Assembly: GCF_025961835.1 (NCBI RefSeq)
Contig: NZ_JAOQOK010000001.1
Location: 62,001 to 126,000, forward strand
Length of the DNA: 64,000 bases
Direction: 5' to 3'
From: Sphingobium sp. B2D3C
GTDB lineage: Bacteria; Pseudomonadota; Alphaproteobacteria; Sphingomonadales; Sphingomonadaceae
Below the pieces are notes generated by a model that saw only the letters and a list, made by a program, of their open reading frames with translations, searched no databases and was not told the origin of the DNA. Positions 1-9,947 of the stretch are shown piece by piece. Every line of letters starts with the position of its first letter. Position 1 is the first letter of the stretch. A program made the translations under genes and the position numbers.

Positions 1-46
1 GACGGCAACCATCACGTTGCGCCACGCCACTCACCAGCTACATAAC

Positions 47-943
47 TCACAGCGGCCCGGAAATCATCCAGCGCAACGTGTCTTCCAACTCGATCCTCTG
101 GAGAGGGCCGACGAGTGTGTCGAGTCGCGATGAATCCCCCCATAACTGCTTGACGTCATTGGCGCGAACCAAAGTCGGATCGACCTGGACCTTCAAGTCG
201 TAGCCGACGATCCGGGAAACCATTTCCAGAATGGCAGACAACCGATATGCGCGGCCGGAACTGACATTCACGGTTGCACCAATGGCGTTGGGACAAGTCA
301 GGAGCCTAGAATAGGCCTCCGACACGAAGCGCACATCCGAGAAATCCCTTGCGACGTCGAGGTTGCCAAGCGACAGCGTGTCGTCACCGGCGTGAATGCT
401 CGCGATGATCTTAGGTATGAGAAAATCCCGGGATTGACCGATTCCGGTGTAGTTGAAAGGGCGGGCCACGATGAGCGGCAGTTTGTCTCTAAAAAGGCCA
501 GCCACAAGTTCGGTAGCTACTTTACTCACCGAATAATCGTTCACTGGATCGATAGGGGAATCCTCCCGCATAATCCCTTCCGTCCGGTTGCCGTAAACAT
601 TCGAGCTGCTCGCCACCAGCACGGCGGACAGCGGCTGGCCGCTTCCCGCAAGCGCCGCCAGAAGGTTGCGCGTTCCGATCACGTTCGTGCGATATATTTC
701 CTCTACATTGCTGTGGAGGATGAAGGAGATTGCGGCCAAGTGTACGACATAATTGGGTTTTTCGTGTGCCACGATGTCGCTGACCATCGCGCCGTCCGTC
801 ATGTCGCCCACATGGATCATTTCTACGCCGGGAAGCGTACAGTCGGAGTGCGAAAGTCCGACCACGGTGATGCCCCGCGCGAGCAAGGTTTGCGCGAGGT
901 AACGGCCAGTGAAACCTCCGATGCCGGTGATCAAAGCCTTCAT
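47..943 (-). CDS. NAD-dependent epimerase/dehydratase, GDP-6-deoxy-mannose reductase type
   Basis: A short-chain dehydrogenase of the extended SDR family, probably reducing a GDP-4-keto-6-deoxyhexose to a deoxysugar nucleotide for a surface glycan. The nucleotide-binding motif GIGGFTG is at residues 7-13, the serine cluster ASSSNVYG at about 111-118 and the catalytic pair Y137/K141 (YSVSK). The length of 298 aa fits the Rmd/GMER group. It is the first gene of a minus-strand pair with the methyltransferase at 1083-2321, which would be transcribed before it. The start is the ATG at 943. The family is clear; the exact sugar (rhamnose versus another 6-deoxyhexose) is inferred from context. Confidence 0.85.
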   Translation of the reverse strand: MKALITGIGGFTGRYLAQTLLARGITVVGLSHSDCTLPGVEMIHVGDMTDGAMVSDIVAHEKPNYVVHLAAISFILHSNVEEIYRTNVIGTRNLLAALAGSGQPLSAVLVASSSNVYGNRTEGIMREDSPIDPVNDYSVSKVATELVAGLFRDKLPLIVARPFNYTGIGQSRDFLIPKIIASIHAGDDTLSLGNLDVARDFSDVRFVSEAYSRLLTCPNAIGATVNVSSGRAYRLSAILEMVSRIVGYDLKVQVDPTLVRANDVKQLWGDSSRLDTLVGPLQRIELEDTLRWMISGPL

Positions 944-1082
944 GTGCCGACATACCTTAAGGCTACGTGTCGCGGACCCTTTCTGACCCGCGCCACGTCC
1001 AATCGCTCATGTTTCATTTTCCGCTCCCAGCCGACGTTTCCGCCAACTCCTTTAAGACATGCGACATCGGTCCGACCTTGCG

Positions 1083-2321
1083 TCAGACGATCTCGATTTC
1101 GGGGAAGGGGAAGATGAACTTGCCGCCTGAATTGAGGTATTCTTGCTCCCGCCGGACGATACCGTCCTTGAAGTGCCAAGGCAGGACCAGATAATAATCC
1201 GGCTTCATCGCGTGAGCGTCAGTTTCGCTGATGATTGGGATGTGCGTACCGGGCGTTACTTTTCCAAACTTTTCGGGATTAACCTCGGCAATCGCGGGAA
1301 TATCTTCCGTGGTGAAACCGCAGAACTGCAGGACAACATTGCCCTTCGTCGATGCACCGTAACCTAGCACCGTCTTGCCGTCGCCGCGCAGAGCGCGGAT
1401 CAAGCGCACCAGGTCGTCGCGATGGCGGAACACCCGCTCCTCGAACTCCCGGTACGGCTTGGGCGTATTGATGCCCATGCGGTCTTCTTGCTCGAGCAAC
1501 CAGTTCACGACCGCCTCATTCACGCGGACGCTCGTGTTTGACTTGTGCGCGGCAGTCACAGCGAAGCTACCGCCGTTGATGTTGTTCATTACCACGTCGA
1601 CGATCTTGAGACCCGCTGCCTCAAGGATCAGACGCACAACGCCGAGCGAATAATATTCAAGATGCTCGTGGCAGATCGTGTCGTACGAATTCAAGCGAAG
1701 CATCGAGGGCATATAGCTCTGCTCGAAATGCCAGATGCCACCCGGCGCTAGGCACTGGGCGATCTGTTGCGCGAAGGCGATCGGATCGTCGAGATCGTAG
1801 AACATCGCGATGGAGGTGATGATATTCGCCGGCTGCGCACCGGTCGAGGCATATGCAGCTGCCGAGAAGAAGTCTGGCACCAGCTTGACGTCATCCGGAT
1901 AGTAGGCCGCAAACTTGGCGCCGGTAGGATCGATGCCAATACGGTTCAGCGAAGGCCTGTCGTACGCCTTCAGCGTAGTGCAGTCATTCGAACCGATATC
2001 GAGAACGGTATCGCCGGCCTTCAGATCAGCGAGCTTTTCGAGATATCGGACTTTGGCCGTCAAGTGCTCGACCATAGATTTGTTGAGACCGGATCGATAG
2101 CCGTAGTTGTCTCCGTACATTTCCGAAGAGTCATAGGTATGATTGAGTTGCAGCAACCCGCTTTCCGGGCAAAGCACCAGTTCGAGCGGGCCGCGCGTCA
2201 CCGTTTCGTTGGCGTTCTTCGGGAATACGCCGGTCAATTCCTGATGGCCCAGGTTCAGCACGGATATAAGATTGTCAGACTTTGATACGCGGCAACGTTC
2301 CAGGGTCTTATAGGCTTGCAT
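1083..2321 (-). CDS. class I SAM-dependent sugar C-methyltransferase (TylCIII/NovU-like)
   Basis: Three-part C-methyltransferase: N-terminal zinc-finger-like domain, SAM-binding Rossmann domain with motif VLDIGSNDCTTL at about residues 106-117, and a C-terminal C-methyltransferase domain containing GYGASTKGNVVLQF. The family adds a methyl group to carbon of a nucleotide-linked deoxy-keto sugar, which suits the neighbouring SDR. I chose the ATG at 2321 because GGAGA precedes it by about 6 nt; the longer start at 2360 adds 13 residues and has no ribosome site. Oddity: family members usually carry four zinc cysteines in two CxxC pairs, but here they read CRVS and CPES, so the second cysteine of each pair is missing. 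Confidence 0.87.
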   Translation of the reverse strand: MQAYKTLERCRVSKSDNLISVLNLGHQELTGVFPKNANETVTRGPLELVLCPESGLLQLNHTYDSSEMYGDNYGYRSGLNKSMVEHLTAKVRYLEKLADLKAGDTVLDIGSNDCTTLKAYDRPSLNRIGIDPTGAKFAAYYPDDVKLVPDFFSAAAYASTGAQPANIITSIAMFYDLDDPIAFAQQIAQCLAPGGIWHFEQSYMPSMLRLNSYDTICHEHLEYYSLGVVRLILEAAGLKIVDVVMNNINGGSFAVTAAHKSNTSVRVNEAVVNWLLEQEDRMGINTPKPYREFEERVFRHRDDLVRLIRALRGDGKTVLGYGASTKGNVVLQFCGFTTEDIPAIAEVNPEKFGKVTPGTHIPIISETDAHAMKPDYYLVLPWHFKDGIVRREQEYLNSGGKFIFPFPEIEIV

Positions 2322-3082
2322 CAAATTCTCCATTAAATTCGCGTTGAACGGCGGTGCCATCTGACCGGGCGGCTCTATTGAATTTCGCTGGCGGCGGCAA
2401 CGACTCCCTCACCCTCGCTACGTTCAAATACCGGTGAGCCTTACCCTTTTTCCGCGCAGCCGCTGAAAGACCTTAGCCCCGAGGTCATTATCCTTCACTT
2501 GCGGATGATCCAAGGGATATCGCTTCCCGAAGCGAGAGGTTAGACGGAAAATCGCTGCGCCGCCCACGTGTTAACGACCGATCATTTTGTTTGTCCGGGT
2601 CCGGTCGGGGCGCACGTGACGGTTTTCGACTTCATGCACGACACATTTGCATCTGATCGAGAGTCTCGATGTCGGCCCGATCAACTTCCGGGCGCGCAAC
2701 TGGCGGCCCCGCCGCTAACGCTCAAGACCTTTGATTTTTCGAGAGGGGAGACGCTTGCTTTGCCAAGCTCCTCTGATAATCCACTCCGCCATAAAAACCT
2801 AACTGCCGCTGTTGACGGGGGTGAACAACAATGCAACCCGTCGCACCATCGTTCAAGCTTGGCGTTCGGCTTCACGCAATGCCATCCTATCAAGTCTCGG
2901 CCAAGCACTGCTAGCCGCATTCCGAGGCCGGTCGAAACGTTAGTTATTTCGACCTGAGGAGACAGAATTCGGTTGATTCGACAGACTCTCTAGTAAATTG
3001 ATCACTTCCGACCGACACTGTCGATTGCGGAAATTTCGCGATAATGACTATCGCCAGTTGCATCAGAAATCAGGGGAAAACA
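2322..3082. other. divergent intergenic region
   Basis: About 760 bases between two divergent glycan genes. The frame at 2568-2957 (129 codons) has no ribosome site, domain or protein-like composition and I do not call it a gene. The region is clearly more AT-rich than the genes to the right. It presumably carries both promoters, but I see no convincing sigma70 pair, riboswitch or repeat. Confidence 0.5.
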
Positions 3083-5419
3083 GTGCCGGCTTCTCCCAAC
3101 ATCGTTTATGTCGACGTTCGACCTCTTCAAGATCCGGATTATCGCTTTCGCGGTGTAGGTCAGCACAGCACCTCACTGCTGACTGCGCTTCGTCAATGGG
3201 ATTGGGGTGCAAGCCGCCCAAAGATGGTCGCGCTGGCCGATCCGATGCGAGAACCGCTCTACGCCGAACATACGCGCTTCTTCGATGAGGTGCGGGCAAA
3301 CAGTCCGCGTGCCGCCGAAAGCAATAGTTGGTTCTTGACGCTCTCGCCGATGACCCACGATCCGCTTTTTGTCTCTGGTTTCCTGCTTGATCCGACAATC
3401 TTCAAGATTGCTCTGTTTTACGACTTCATTCAGCTGAAATTCCCCAACCGCTATCTCCATGTCACGGAATGGCGAACGACCTTCATGAACGCCTTTGCTT
3501 GGCTCGAATTTTACGATGTCTTCGCTGCAATTTCGCAGGACAGCGGCAACGACCTGATCAAATATCGCAACGTCCATCCGTCGAAAGTCTACGTATCGGG
3601 CGTTGCCGTGCGCCGCTCGCTCGAAGCGCCCGAAGGCGAGAGCCCACTCCCCCGATCCGAGCGCCAGCATATTCTGGTCGCTGGTGGCGGTGACCCCCGC
3701 AAGAATCCGGAATGCGCGCTTGTTGCTCACGCCCGGACGCCCGCATGCCGCGGCGTTCCGATTCATGTATTCGGGAACTACAACCCGGCTCATAAGGAAG
3801 GCTTCCGCGAAACGTTCGCGGAAGCCGGTGGTGACAATCGACTCCTTTTCTTCCCAGAGCACCTCGGCGACGAGGACCTGCGCCAGCTATACCGCAATGC
3901 GATCATGACCATCGTTCCTTCGCGCGCCGAAGGTTTTTCGATCCCGATCATCGAAAGCGCGGCGGCCGGAACGCCGGTCGCGGTATCCGCAGTCGGCGCG
4001 CACCCTGAATTGATCGGGGACCCCGATCTGCAGTTCGGCCCGGACGATTTCGACAAACTCAGTCAGATAATGGCGCGGATCGTAGGCGACGAAAAGGAAT
4101 GGTCGAGCCGGCTCGAAGCAATCGCGCCACTCTGGAAAAGCTATACCACCGAGGATGTCGGCAGGCGCTTTATGGAAGGGGTGATGGCGCGGCAACGGAA
4201 CGCCGAAGTTATTGAAGCGCCGGCGATTTCGCGCAACCTCCGACCGAAACTGGCCATCATCACCCCCCTTCCCCCATCTCAATCGGGTGTTGCGGACTAT
4301 TCCAAGGCAACATTGCAACCTCTGGCGAAATATGCCGATCTGCACATCTTCACGGACAGCCCGGGGGTGGAGCCGACACCGGCTTATTCTTCCCTGGCGC
4401 CGGTCGCGATGGCACCATATTCGCCGAAAACGTTCGATCAGCGAATTTCCGTGCTCGGCAATTCCCATTTCCATACCACTGCCTTCAGATATCTGCTGGA
4501 ACATGGCGGCGCGGCGCTCGCGCATGATGCGCGGATGATCGATTTCTATTTTCACGAACTGGGACTGGACCGCGCCTTGCAGGTCGCGAGTGCGGAATTC
4601 GGCCGACCCGTACCCTCAGCCGATCTGGTGCATTGGCTCAAGCATCAGCGCGATCTTCCGGTCCTTTTCTTGTCTGAGATCGCGAAGGCGGCGGAGCCGT
4701 TGCTGGTTCATTCTGGCGTCGGTGCTAAGGGCATAGAGAAGCTCTATGGGGTGCAGCCCAAAGTGCTCCCCTTCGCTCAATATCGTCCGATGAATCTAGA
4801 AGCGATCACGTCGCAAGAGCGGCGCAGGCGTCGCGAGAAGTTGGGCTGGACCGATGAGGAATTCGTCATCACCTCCTTCGGATTTGTTTCGCCGGACAAG
4901 GCGCCTGAACTTCTGATCTGGGCCACCAAATTCCTGCGCACTTGGGGCGTCAATGCACGCCTTGTGCTGTGTGGGCTGGTCGGCGAAGATATCGAAGTTG
5001 ATCTTCAGGACCTCCGCGAAGAGCTCGGGCTCAAGGACACGGTGACGTTGTTTTCGGATCGGGTATCCGAAGAGATATATATGGACCATCTCATCGCGAC
5101 CGATGCGGCCATCCAGTTGCGTACCTACTTCATGGGAGGGCTCTCTGGCGCGCTCAATGATTGTATCGCTGGCGCGGTGCCGACGGTCGCAAATGAGCAC
5201 CTGGCGGAATCGTCGTTAGCCCCGCCTTTCGTCCGAAGGGTAAGCGACAATCTTTCACCGATTCTGATAGCCGAGGCGTTTTTGGATATCCTCCGATCCG
5301 GTGAGCATTTGTCACGACCGATGGAACAAGCACGCGCGTTCGCCGCGGACCATTCGCTCGATCGATATGCCGTTCGTATGATGGAGTCGCTTGGTTTCGA
5401 CGTTGCGAAACGTGCCTGA
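3083..5419 (+). CDS. tandem (double GT-B) glycosyltransferase
   Basis: A 778-residue enzyme made of two complete GT4-like glycosyltransferase units. Unit 1 (to about residue 375) has the nucleotide-sugar loop HILVAGGGDPRKN and the EGFSIPIIESAAAGTPV motif with the E-x7-E pair. Unit 2 begins near RPKLAIITPLPPSQSGVADYS and carries ITSFGFVSPDKAPELL and a C-terminal donor-site region. It probably adds two successive sugars in O-antigen, capsule or exopolysaccharide assembly. I chose the GTG at 3083 because AGGGGA precedes it at about 6 nt; the ATG at 3044 would add 13 residues. It is followed, almost without gap, by another glycosyltransferase. Confidence 0.85.
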   Translation: MPASPNIVYVDVRPLQDPDYRFRGVGQHSTSLLTALRQWDWGASRPKMVALADPMREPLYAEHTRFFDEVRANSPRAAESNSWFLTLSPMTHDPLFVSGFLLDPTIFKIALFYDFIQLKFPNRYLHVTEWRTTFMNAFAWLEFYDVFAAISQDSGNDLIKYRNVHPSKVYVSGVAVRRSLEAPEGESPLPRSERQHILVAGGGDPRKNPECALVAHARTPACRGVPIHVFGNYNPAHKEGFRETFAEAGGDNRLLFFPEHLGDEDLRQLYRNAIMTIVPSRAEGFSIPIIESAAAGTPVAVSAVGAHPELIGDPDLQFGPDDFDKLSQIMARIVGDEKEWSSRLEAIAPLWKSYTTEDVGRRFMEGVMARQRNAEVIEAPAISRNLRPKLAIITPLPPSQSGVADYSKATLQPLAKYADLHIFTDSPGVEPTPAYSSLAPVAMAPYSPKTFDQRISVLGNSHFHTTAFRYLLEHGGAALAHDARMIDFYFHELGLDRALQVASAEFGRPVPSADLVHWLKHQRDLPVLFLSEIAKAAEPLLVHSGVGAKGIEKLYGVQPKVLPFAQYRPMNLEAITSQERRRRREKLGWTDEEFVITSFGFVSPDKAPELLIWATKFLRTWGVNARLVLCGLVGEDIEVDLQDLREELGLKDTVTLFSDRVSEEIYMDHLIATDAAIQLRTYFMGGLSGALNDCIAGAVPTVANEHLAESSLAPPFVRRVSDNLSPILIAEAFLDILRSGEHLSRPMEQARAFAADHSLDRYAVRMMESLGFDVAKRA

Positions 5420-5423
5420 TCCG

Positions 5424-6566
5424 ATGCGACCCATCATCGTCGATCTGGGGGAATTCTACGGCGCCCCCTTGCGCACGGGAATTCAACGGACGGTATGCGA
5501 ACTGCTGGCACATTGGCCGCAGGATGTACCGGTGCGCTTCGCGCGTTACGATCCGCGCATCGATGGCCTGATTTCGATTTCCAGCCGCGCCATCGCCTTT
5601 CTAGTCAAGATGTTTGGTAAGAACACCCTGTCGCCGGCCGAGATCAGCGCCGAGGCGCAAATGATCGACGCGGGCATTCATTCAGGGAAGATCGACCTGC
5701 ACCGCGAGGACAAAGTTCTGCTTCCAGAGCTTTTCTACCGCTTCGACAGGGTCGCTTTCTATCAGCGCGCAATCGAGCAAGAGCTGTTTCAGCCCTATAT
5801 GCTGATTTATGATTTCGTGCCGTGGCTGAAGCCGGATCTCTACGGGATCGGCGGCAACATGTACTTGTTCATGCCCTACCTCAGACTGGTTATGGCAGCG
5901 ACTAAGCGCGCATATATAAGTGAGGCCGTGCGTGACGATCTGGCAAAGCAGATCCTGCGCGGGACGGGCGACGTTCAGGGCCCGGCGATCCCTCTTGGCG
6001 CTGACGGCATCGACATTGAGCCCCAGGAATATACTGCTAATCGACGCAACATCGTGTGCCTGGGAACACTGGAGGGCAAGAAGTTTCAGAACGTCGCCTT
6101 TGAGGCTTTTCGTTCGCTTCCGCCTGATCCTACCGGCGGCAAGTTGCAATTTCTCGGCAAAATTCCTTCCTACCTACAGCCCCAACTCGCCCAGATCGTC
6201 GAGTATGTTGGTGTGGACGTGGAAGTAATAGACAACCCATCCGATGACGAGATACGGGACCATCTACGGAAAGCGCGGGCAAGCCTATTTGTCAGCCCCA
6301 ATGAGGGGTTTGGCCTGCCCGCCCTCGAAACGCTGTTCTGTGGCATTCCAACCGTGGTCAGCGCGAACCTGCCCAGCGTGTCAGGATTAGCCGATGACGG
6401 TCAGATCCGGCTTGAGACCGTTAACGTGTCTTCCGTGGCCGCGGCTCTAACGCGGCTGCGTGACGAGAGGGAGATTCAGGTACTCTGGAGCAAGGCGGCA
6501 AACTTAAACCTGCCCCGCTGGAATGATTTCGCGATCAGCCTAGCGACCTGGGTGGCAAAAAACTGA
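5424..6566 (+). CDS. glycosyltransferase family 4 (group 1)
   Basis: Single GT-B fold enzyme. N-terminal MRPIIVDLGEFYGAPLRTGIQR matches the start of group 1 transferases that recognise long glycans; IVCLGTLEGKKFQN forms the donor loop, and NEGFGLPALETLFCGIPTVVS near residue 300 supplies the donor-binding glutamates. The ATG at 5424 lies 4 nt after the preceding stop. A GTG at 5412, overlapping that stop, and a TTG at 5391 with GGAG upstream are alternatives. Likely cytoplasmic-face membrane-associated enzyme in the same polysaccharide pathway. Confidence 0.85.
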   Translation: MRPIIVDLGEFYGAPLRTGIQRTVCELLAHWPQDVPVRFARYDPRIDGLISISSRAIAFLVKMFGKNTLSPAEISAEAQMIDAGIHSGKIDLHREDKVLLPELFYRFDRVAFYQRAIEQELFQPYMLIYDFVPWLKPDLYGIGGNMYLFMPYLRLVMAATKRAYISEAVRDDLAKQILRGTGDVQGPAIPLGADGIDIEPQEYTANRRNIVCLGTLEGKKFQNVAFEAFRSLPPDPTGGKLQFLGKIPSYLQPQLAQIVEYVGVDVEVIDNPSDDEIRDHLRKARASLFVSPNEGFGLPALETLFCGIPTVVSANLPSVSGLADDGQIRLETVNVSSVAAALTRLRDEREIQVLWSKAANLNLPRWNDFAISLATWVAKN

Positions 6567-6617
6567 TCTTTCGCAAATGAAAACCCCCCTTGCAGCTGGC
6601 GTCAGTCTGGAGATGTA

Positions 6618-8576
6618 GTGGTGCCCGAGATGAACTCTGAACAATTGGGCGAATTCGTCCGTATCATCGACGAGGAATATGCCGGCAATCTCGGTGCACC
6701 GGGTGTGGCCGAGCGCTTTTATCCGATCGATTTCAAATTCGAAACTCCAGTCGATCAGAGCCTGAATCCGTTCTCATCCGAATATTATGATCAGCAACTG
6801 GCGCTCTATCGCGAGATCGCGGGCCGCGAACTCAACCAGTGGGACGGCGAACTCCATCCGGTTGACGTGCCGTCATTGGTCAGCGCGCCCAACCCGCTGG
6901 GTCTGGGCTTACCGAACTTCCTCAGCGAGCACGTCCGCGCGATTTCGACGATGCTCGGCGTTGCCGATCTCCCGCCTAGCCCCTTTGTGCTGGATCTTGG
7001 CGCAGGGCACGGCCTGAGTTCCGAAATCCTGGCGTTCAGCGGCTGCATCGTCCGCGCCATCGACATAGATCCCGCGCTCGGCGAACTCAGTCAGTTGCGC
7101 GCTGCGGCCCGCAGCCTGCCGATCCAGCGCAGCGTCCTTAGCTACGATGATATCACCACGATTCCCGATGGCGGATACAAGGCCGCTTTCTTCTTCCAGT
7201 CGCTACACCACTGCCTGAAGCCATGGAAGTTGATCGCGGACCTTACGGCGAAGCTTGAACCGGAGGGGGTTATAGCCTTCACGGGTGAACCAATCCAAAG
7301 CGGCTGGAGAAACTGGGGTCTGAGGCTGGACCAGGAATCGCTTTACGTCGCCCGGAAATATGGCTGGTTCGAATCCGGTTGGTCTCACGATTTCCTTCGC
7401 GCCTGTTTCATGCGGAACGGGTACACCTTGCATTTCGTCAGCGGTGGTCACGGTGGGGGTGAGATTGGTTTCGCCGCACTGAACCCGGCCAAGGCGGCGC
7501 AATGTTTGGTCAAGGCGCAGAGTATGGGCCTCACCGAGCGTTTTCCGGAAACCGAAATATCGAGAATTATGAGCCAATATCCGGCGGACGCGGAAGCAGT
7601 GTATCTTCCCTTGGATATGCCCGCATTGCGTTCACCCGCAGGTTTTGCGGTGCGTCAGCAAGGTCGTATGCTAATCTGCGAGGGTACTGGGAAATCCTAT
7701 CCCATCGTCGAAGGCAATGCTCATATTTTTGATGCTGAGGATGTGCCGCAGTATTTATTCGAAGAAGGCGCAGCCTTTGACGGATATGTCGAAAGTTCGC
7801 TGATTCCGGATATGAACAACGAGATCGAGCGCGCGTACGCAAATGCCAAGACGGTAAATACCGAGCTGATGTTCAGTGCGCTAGAATATAGCGATGTCGA
7901 GGAACGGCGTGTCGTGGAACTCGGCGCTTGGCGCTGCGAATCTATCAAACGCTTTGCTGATATGGGATTTCAAAGTTACGCGGTGGATTTCTTTCCCGGC
8001 ATGGTAAATGCCGCCCTGCGCCTTCATCGGGGGCGCCCGTTTCACCGCTTGGCCGCGCCGCTCTCTGTCCTGCCATTTCAGGATCAAACGATCGATCTGC
8101 TCTATATGCACGCGACGCTCCATCACGCTGTCCCGCGTCGGGCGGAGGAGTTCGCGTGGTGCGATCCTCACAATATGCATGATGCGCTCTGCGAGGCGCG
8201 CCGTGTATTGAAGCCCGATGGCGCGCTTTTCCTGTTCGGTGAAGGCGTTTATCCCGAAGGCCTGCCCATCGTGGAACGCGAATATGAGAAACGTGCGCAG
8301 GCCGGGGAAACCCCGTACAAAAGCTGGTACACAATGAGCGAATATGAGCGCGCTTTCGAAAAAGCGGGCATCTATCCGAAGCTCATGAGCAACCAGACTG
8401 CGCTCGAGTTGGAACTCCATAGCTATGACGATGGGAAACGAGTCGATCTGGTGAAGATCGGTGATCTTGTAACAATCGATGCTTATGAGCGACTGGAGCA
8501 GATGGCCGCGTGGAACGCGGGCCCCGACTGGGATACACGCCTGCTACCTGCCTGGATGCGTATTCGCCACACCTGA
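6618..8576 (+). CDS. bimodular SAM-dependent methyltransferase
   Basis: 652 residues with two class I methyltransferase domains. Domain A has motif I FVLDLGAGHG at about 123-132 with the acidic end of strand 2 at DID (about 149-151). Residues about 350-385 (MLICEGTGKSYPIVEGNAHIF) resemble a Trm112-like insert without the usual cysteines. Domain B has motif I VVELGAWRCES near 432 and the motif LLYMHATLHHAV followed by EARRVLKPDGALFLFGEG. The start is one of two adjacent GTG codons (6618/6621) with GGAG 5-8 nt upstream. Its place between glycosyltransferases suggests methylation of sugars, possibly chain capping; which domain acts on what cannot be read from the sequence. Confidence 0.8.
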   Translation: MVPEMNSEQLGEFVRIIDEEYAGNLGAPGVAERFYPIDFKFETPVDQSLNPFSSEYYDQQLALYREIAGRELNQWDGELHPVDVPSLVSAPNPLGLGLPNFLSEHVRAISTMLGVADLPPSPFVLDLGAGHGLSSEILAFSGCIVRAIDIDPALGELSQLRAAARSLPIQRSVLSYDDITTIPDGGYKAAFFFQSLHHCLKPWKLIADLTAKLEPEGVIAFTGEPIQSGWRNWGLRLDQESLYVARKYGWFESGWSHDFLRACFMRNGYTLHFVSGGHGGGEIGFAALNPAKAAQCLVKAQSMGLTERFPETEISRIMSQYPADAEAVYLPLDMPALRSPAGFAVRQQGRMLICEGTGKSYPIVEGNAHIFDAEDVPQYLFEEGAAFDGYVESSLIPDMNNEIERAYANAKTVNTELMFSALEYSDVEERRVVELGAWRCESIKRFADMGFQSYAVDFFPGMVNAALRLHRGRPFHRLAAPLSVLPFQDQTIDLLYMHATLHHAVPRRAEEFAWCDPHNMHDALCEARRVLKPDGALFLFGEGVYPEGLPIVEREYEKRAQAGETPYKSWYTMSEYERAFEKAGIYPKLMSNQTALELELHSYDDGKRVDLVKIGDLVTIDAYERLEQMAAWNAGPDWDTRLLPAWMRIRHT

Positions 8577-8595
8577 AGCGCCTCGTCGCGTCCTG

Positions 8596-9795
8596 CTATT
8601 TTGAGGGGATCGTGGCGATCGTCCTCGACCAGATGTTCTTTTGACTCTCGATGAAGCGACTTTGCCGCATTTGCTGTGCCGCTTGGAAAGCGAACAGCGC
8701 ATGCGGATTTTCAAGCAAATCAGCGGCCATGCGCGCCGCCGCGGCAGGGTCCTCCAGATCGATCGAGCCATGGCCTTCCAGCTGCGGCAGCCCGAGATGT
8801 GTCTGTCGAGACGCAAGCAATGGCGTGCCGTAGGACAAAGCCTCCACCGCTTTGAACTTGACACCGTAGTCGTTCTCTACCGGGCACAGAATGATGTTTC
8901 CTGACAGAAACAGCGCACGCACTGTCTTTGCGTCCGCAGGTCCGAGCCAGTCGATATTGGGCATATTAGAGGAGAGCTGATCAGATCTCGCGCCGACGAT
9001 GGAAATTCGCGCGGTGGGGCAAAGCGTCAGCAGATGAGGCGCGAACTGTTGCGCGATCCATTCGATCGCCAACCGATTCGGATAATGGGCGATGTTACCC
9101 ACGAAAAAGAGCCTTTTCCCAGGTTGTAGAGACCATTTCTCTGGCTTTGGGTCGAGGTAGGGCGTGATGCAGACCGGCGTCGATCTAAGCGGAGATCTGG
9201 GCGCGTCGGGCTCGCCAATCACGATGACCTTGTCTACCTCCGCATTCTTACTCCGCTCGAAGAGGCGCGCACGGAATAGGCTGATCTTCCCTGCCAGCCA
9301 GCCATGATGGCTCATCCCCCGCGTGATCATGTCGGCGTAGAAATCGCCTTCGCGGTTGAGCGCGATCAGCACCGTGCGGACATCGCTGCGCGGTAGTTTC
9401 ACGAATAAGGCGCTCGGATGATAGTCGATGATAATCGTATCGATCTTGTAGGCGCGGATGGCCCAATCGACGCCATCGCTCACGTGTTGCTGATTGAGCC
9501 TCTGCGTTTCCCAAGGAAATTGAAACAGCATTTTCCAGGCGAAGGCCGCCAGCGCCCGGAAGGATTTGCCTTCCGGATAATATCGATCGAGATAATAGGG
9601 CTGATAATGCGCCGTCACGCCGAGCGACGCGAAGAACTCCATCGTCGCGGCTTCGGCAGCGAACGATCCAGCCGCCATCGCGAACAGTTCTATATCACCG
9701 TCTTCGGTGAGGCGCCGGATATGGTTGCGGCAGCAGATGCTGCCTCCGTTTCCTTCATCTCCGAGTGGCGTGACGGTGAAATAGAGGACGCGCAT
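8596..9795 (-). CDS. glycosyltransferase family 4 (GT1-like C-terminus)
   Basis: Convergent with the methyltransferase, 19 nt between the two stops. Starts MRVLYFTVTPLGDEGNGGSICCRNH, a typical acceptor-side first strand and glycine loop. The donor half has RLFFVGNIAHYPNRLAIEWI and GVKFKAVEALSYGTPLLASRQTHLGLPQL with the conserved glutamate. The open frame runs back to 9885, but the upstream 30 codons look non-coding and I prefer the ATG at 9795 (9837 is possible); no strong ribosome site is visible at any of these. Confidence 0.8.
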   Translation of the reverse strand: MRVLYFTVTPLGDEGNGGSICCRNHIRRLTEDGDIELFAMAAGSFAAEAATMEFFASLGVTAHYQPYYLDRYYPEGKSFRALAAFAWKMLFQFPWETQRLNQQHVSDGVDWAIRAYKIDTIIIDYHPSALFVKLPRSDVRTVLIALNREGDFYADMITRGMSHHGWLAGKISLFRARLFERSKNAEVDKVIVIGEPDAPRSPLRSTPVCITPYLDPKPEKWSLQPGKRLFFVGNIAHYPNRLAIEWIAQQFAPHLLTLCPTARISIVGARSDQLSSNMPNIDWLGPADAKTVRALFLSGNIILCPVENDYGVKFKAVEALSYGTPLLASRQTHLGLPQLEGHGSIDLEDPAAAARMAADLLENPHALFAFQAAQQMRQSRFIESQKNIWSRTIATIPSK

Positions 9796-9947
9796 CTGAC
9801 GCTGGTGCAAGCTGGCATCACTACGGTCAAGCGGCATCCGCCGAAAACTTCTTACGCCGCGGACCTGCGGATGTGGACAACCCAAAATAAACTTAGCATA
9901 GGTGCATAACGGCGGCCGCTCGCGGCGATCCCAAGGTGTGACGTCAG

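Noticed and set aside
2568-2957. 129-codon frame in the divergent intergenic region as a possible small gene
   Set aside because: No ribosome site, no domain, and a serine/proline/arginine-rich translation typical of non-coding sequence.
7366-7378. GGTTCGAATCC, resembling a tRNA T-arm
   Set aside because: It lies in frame inside the bimodular methyltransferase (WFESG) and no acceptor stem, D-arm or anticodon arm flanks it.
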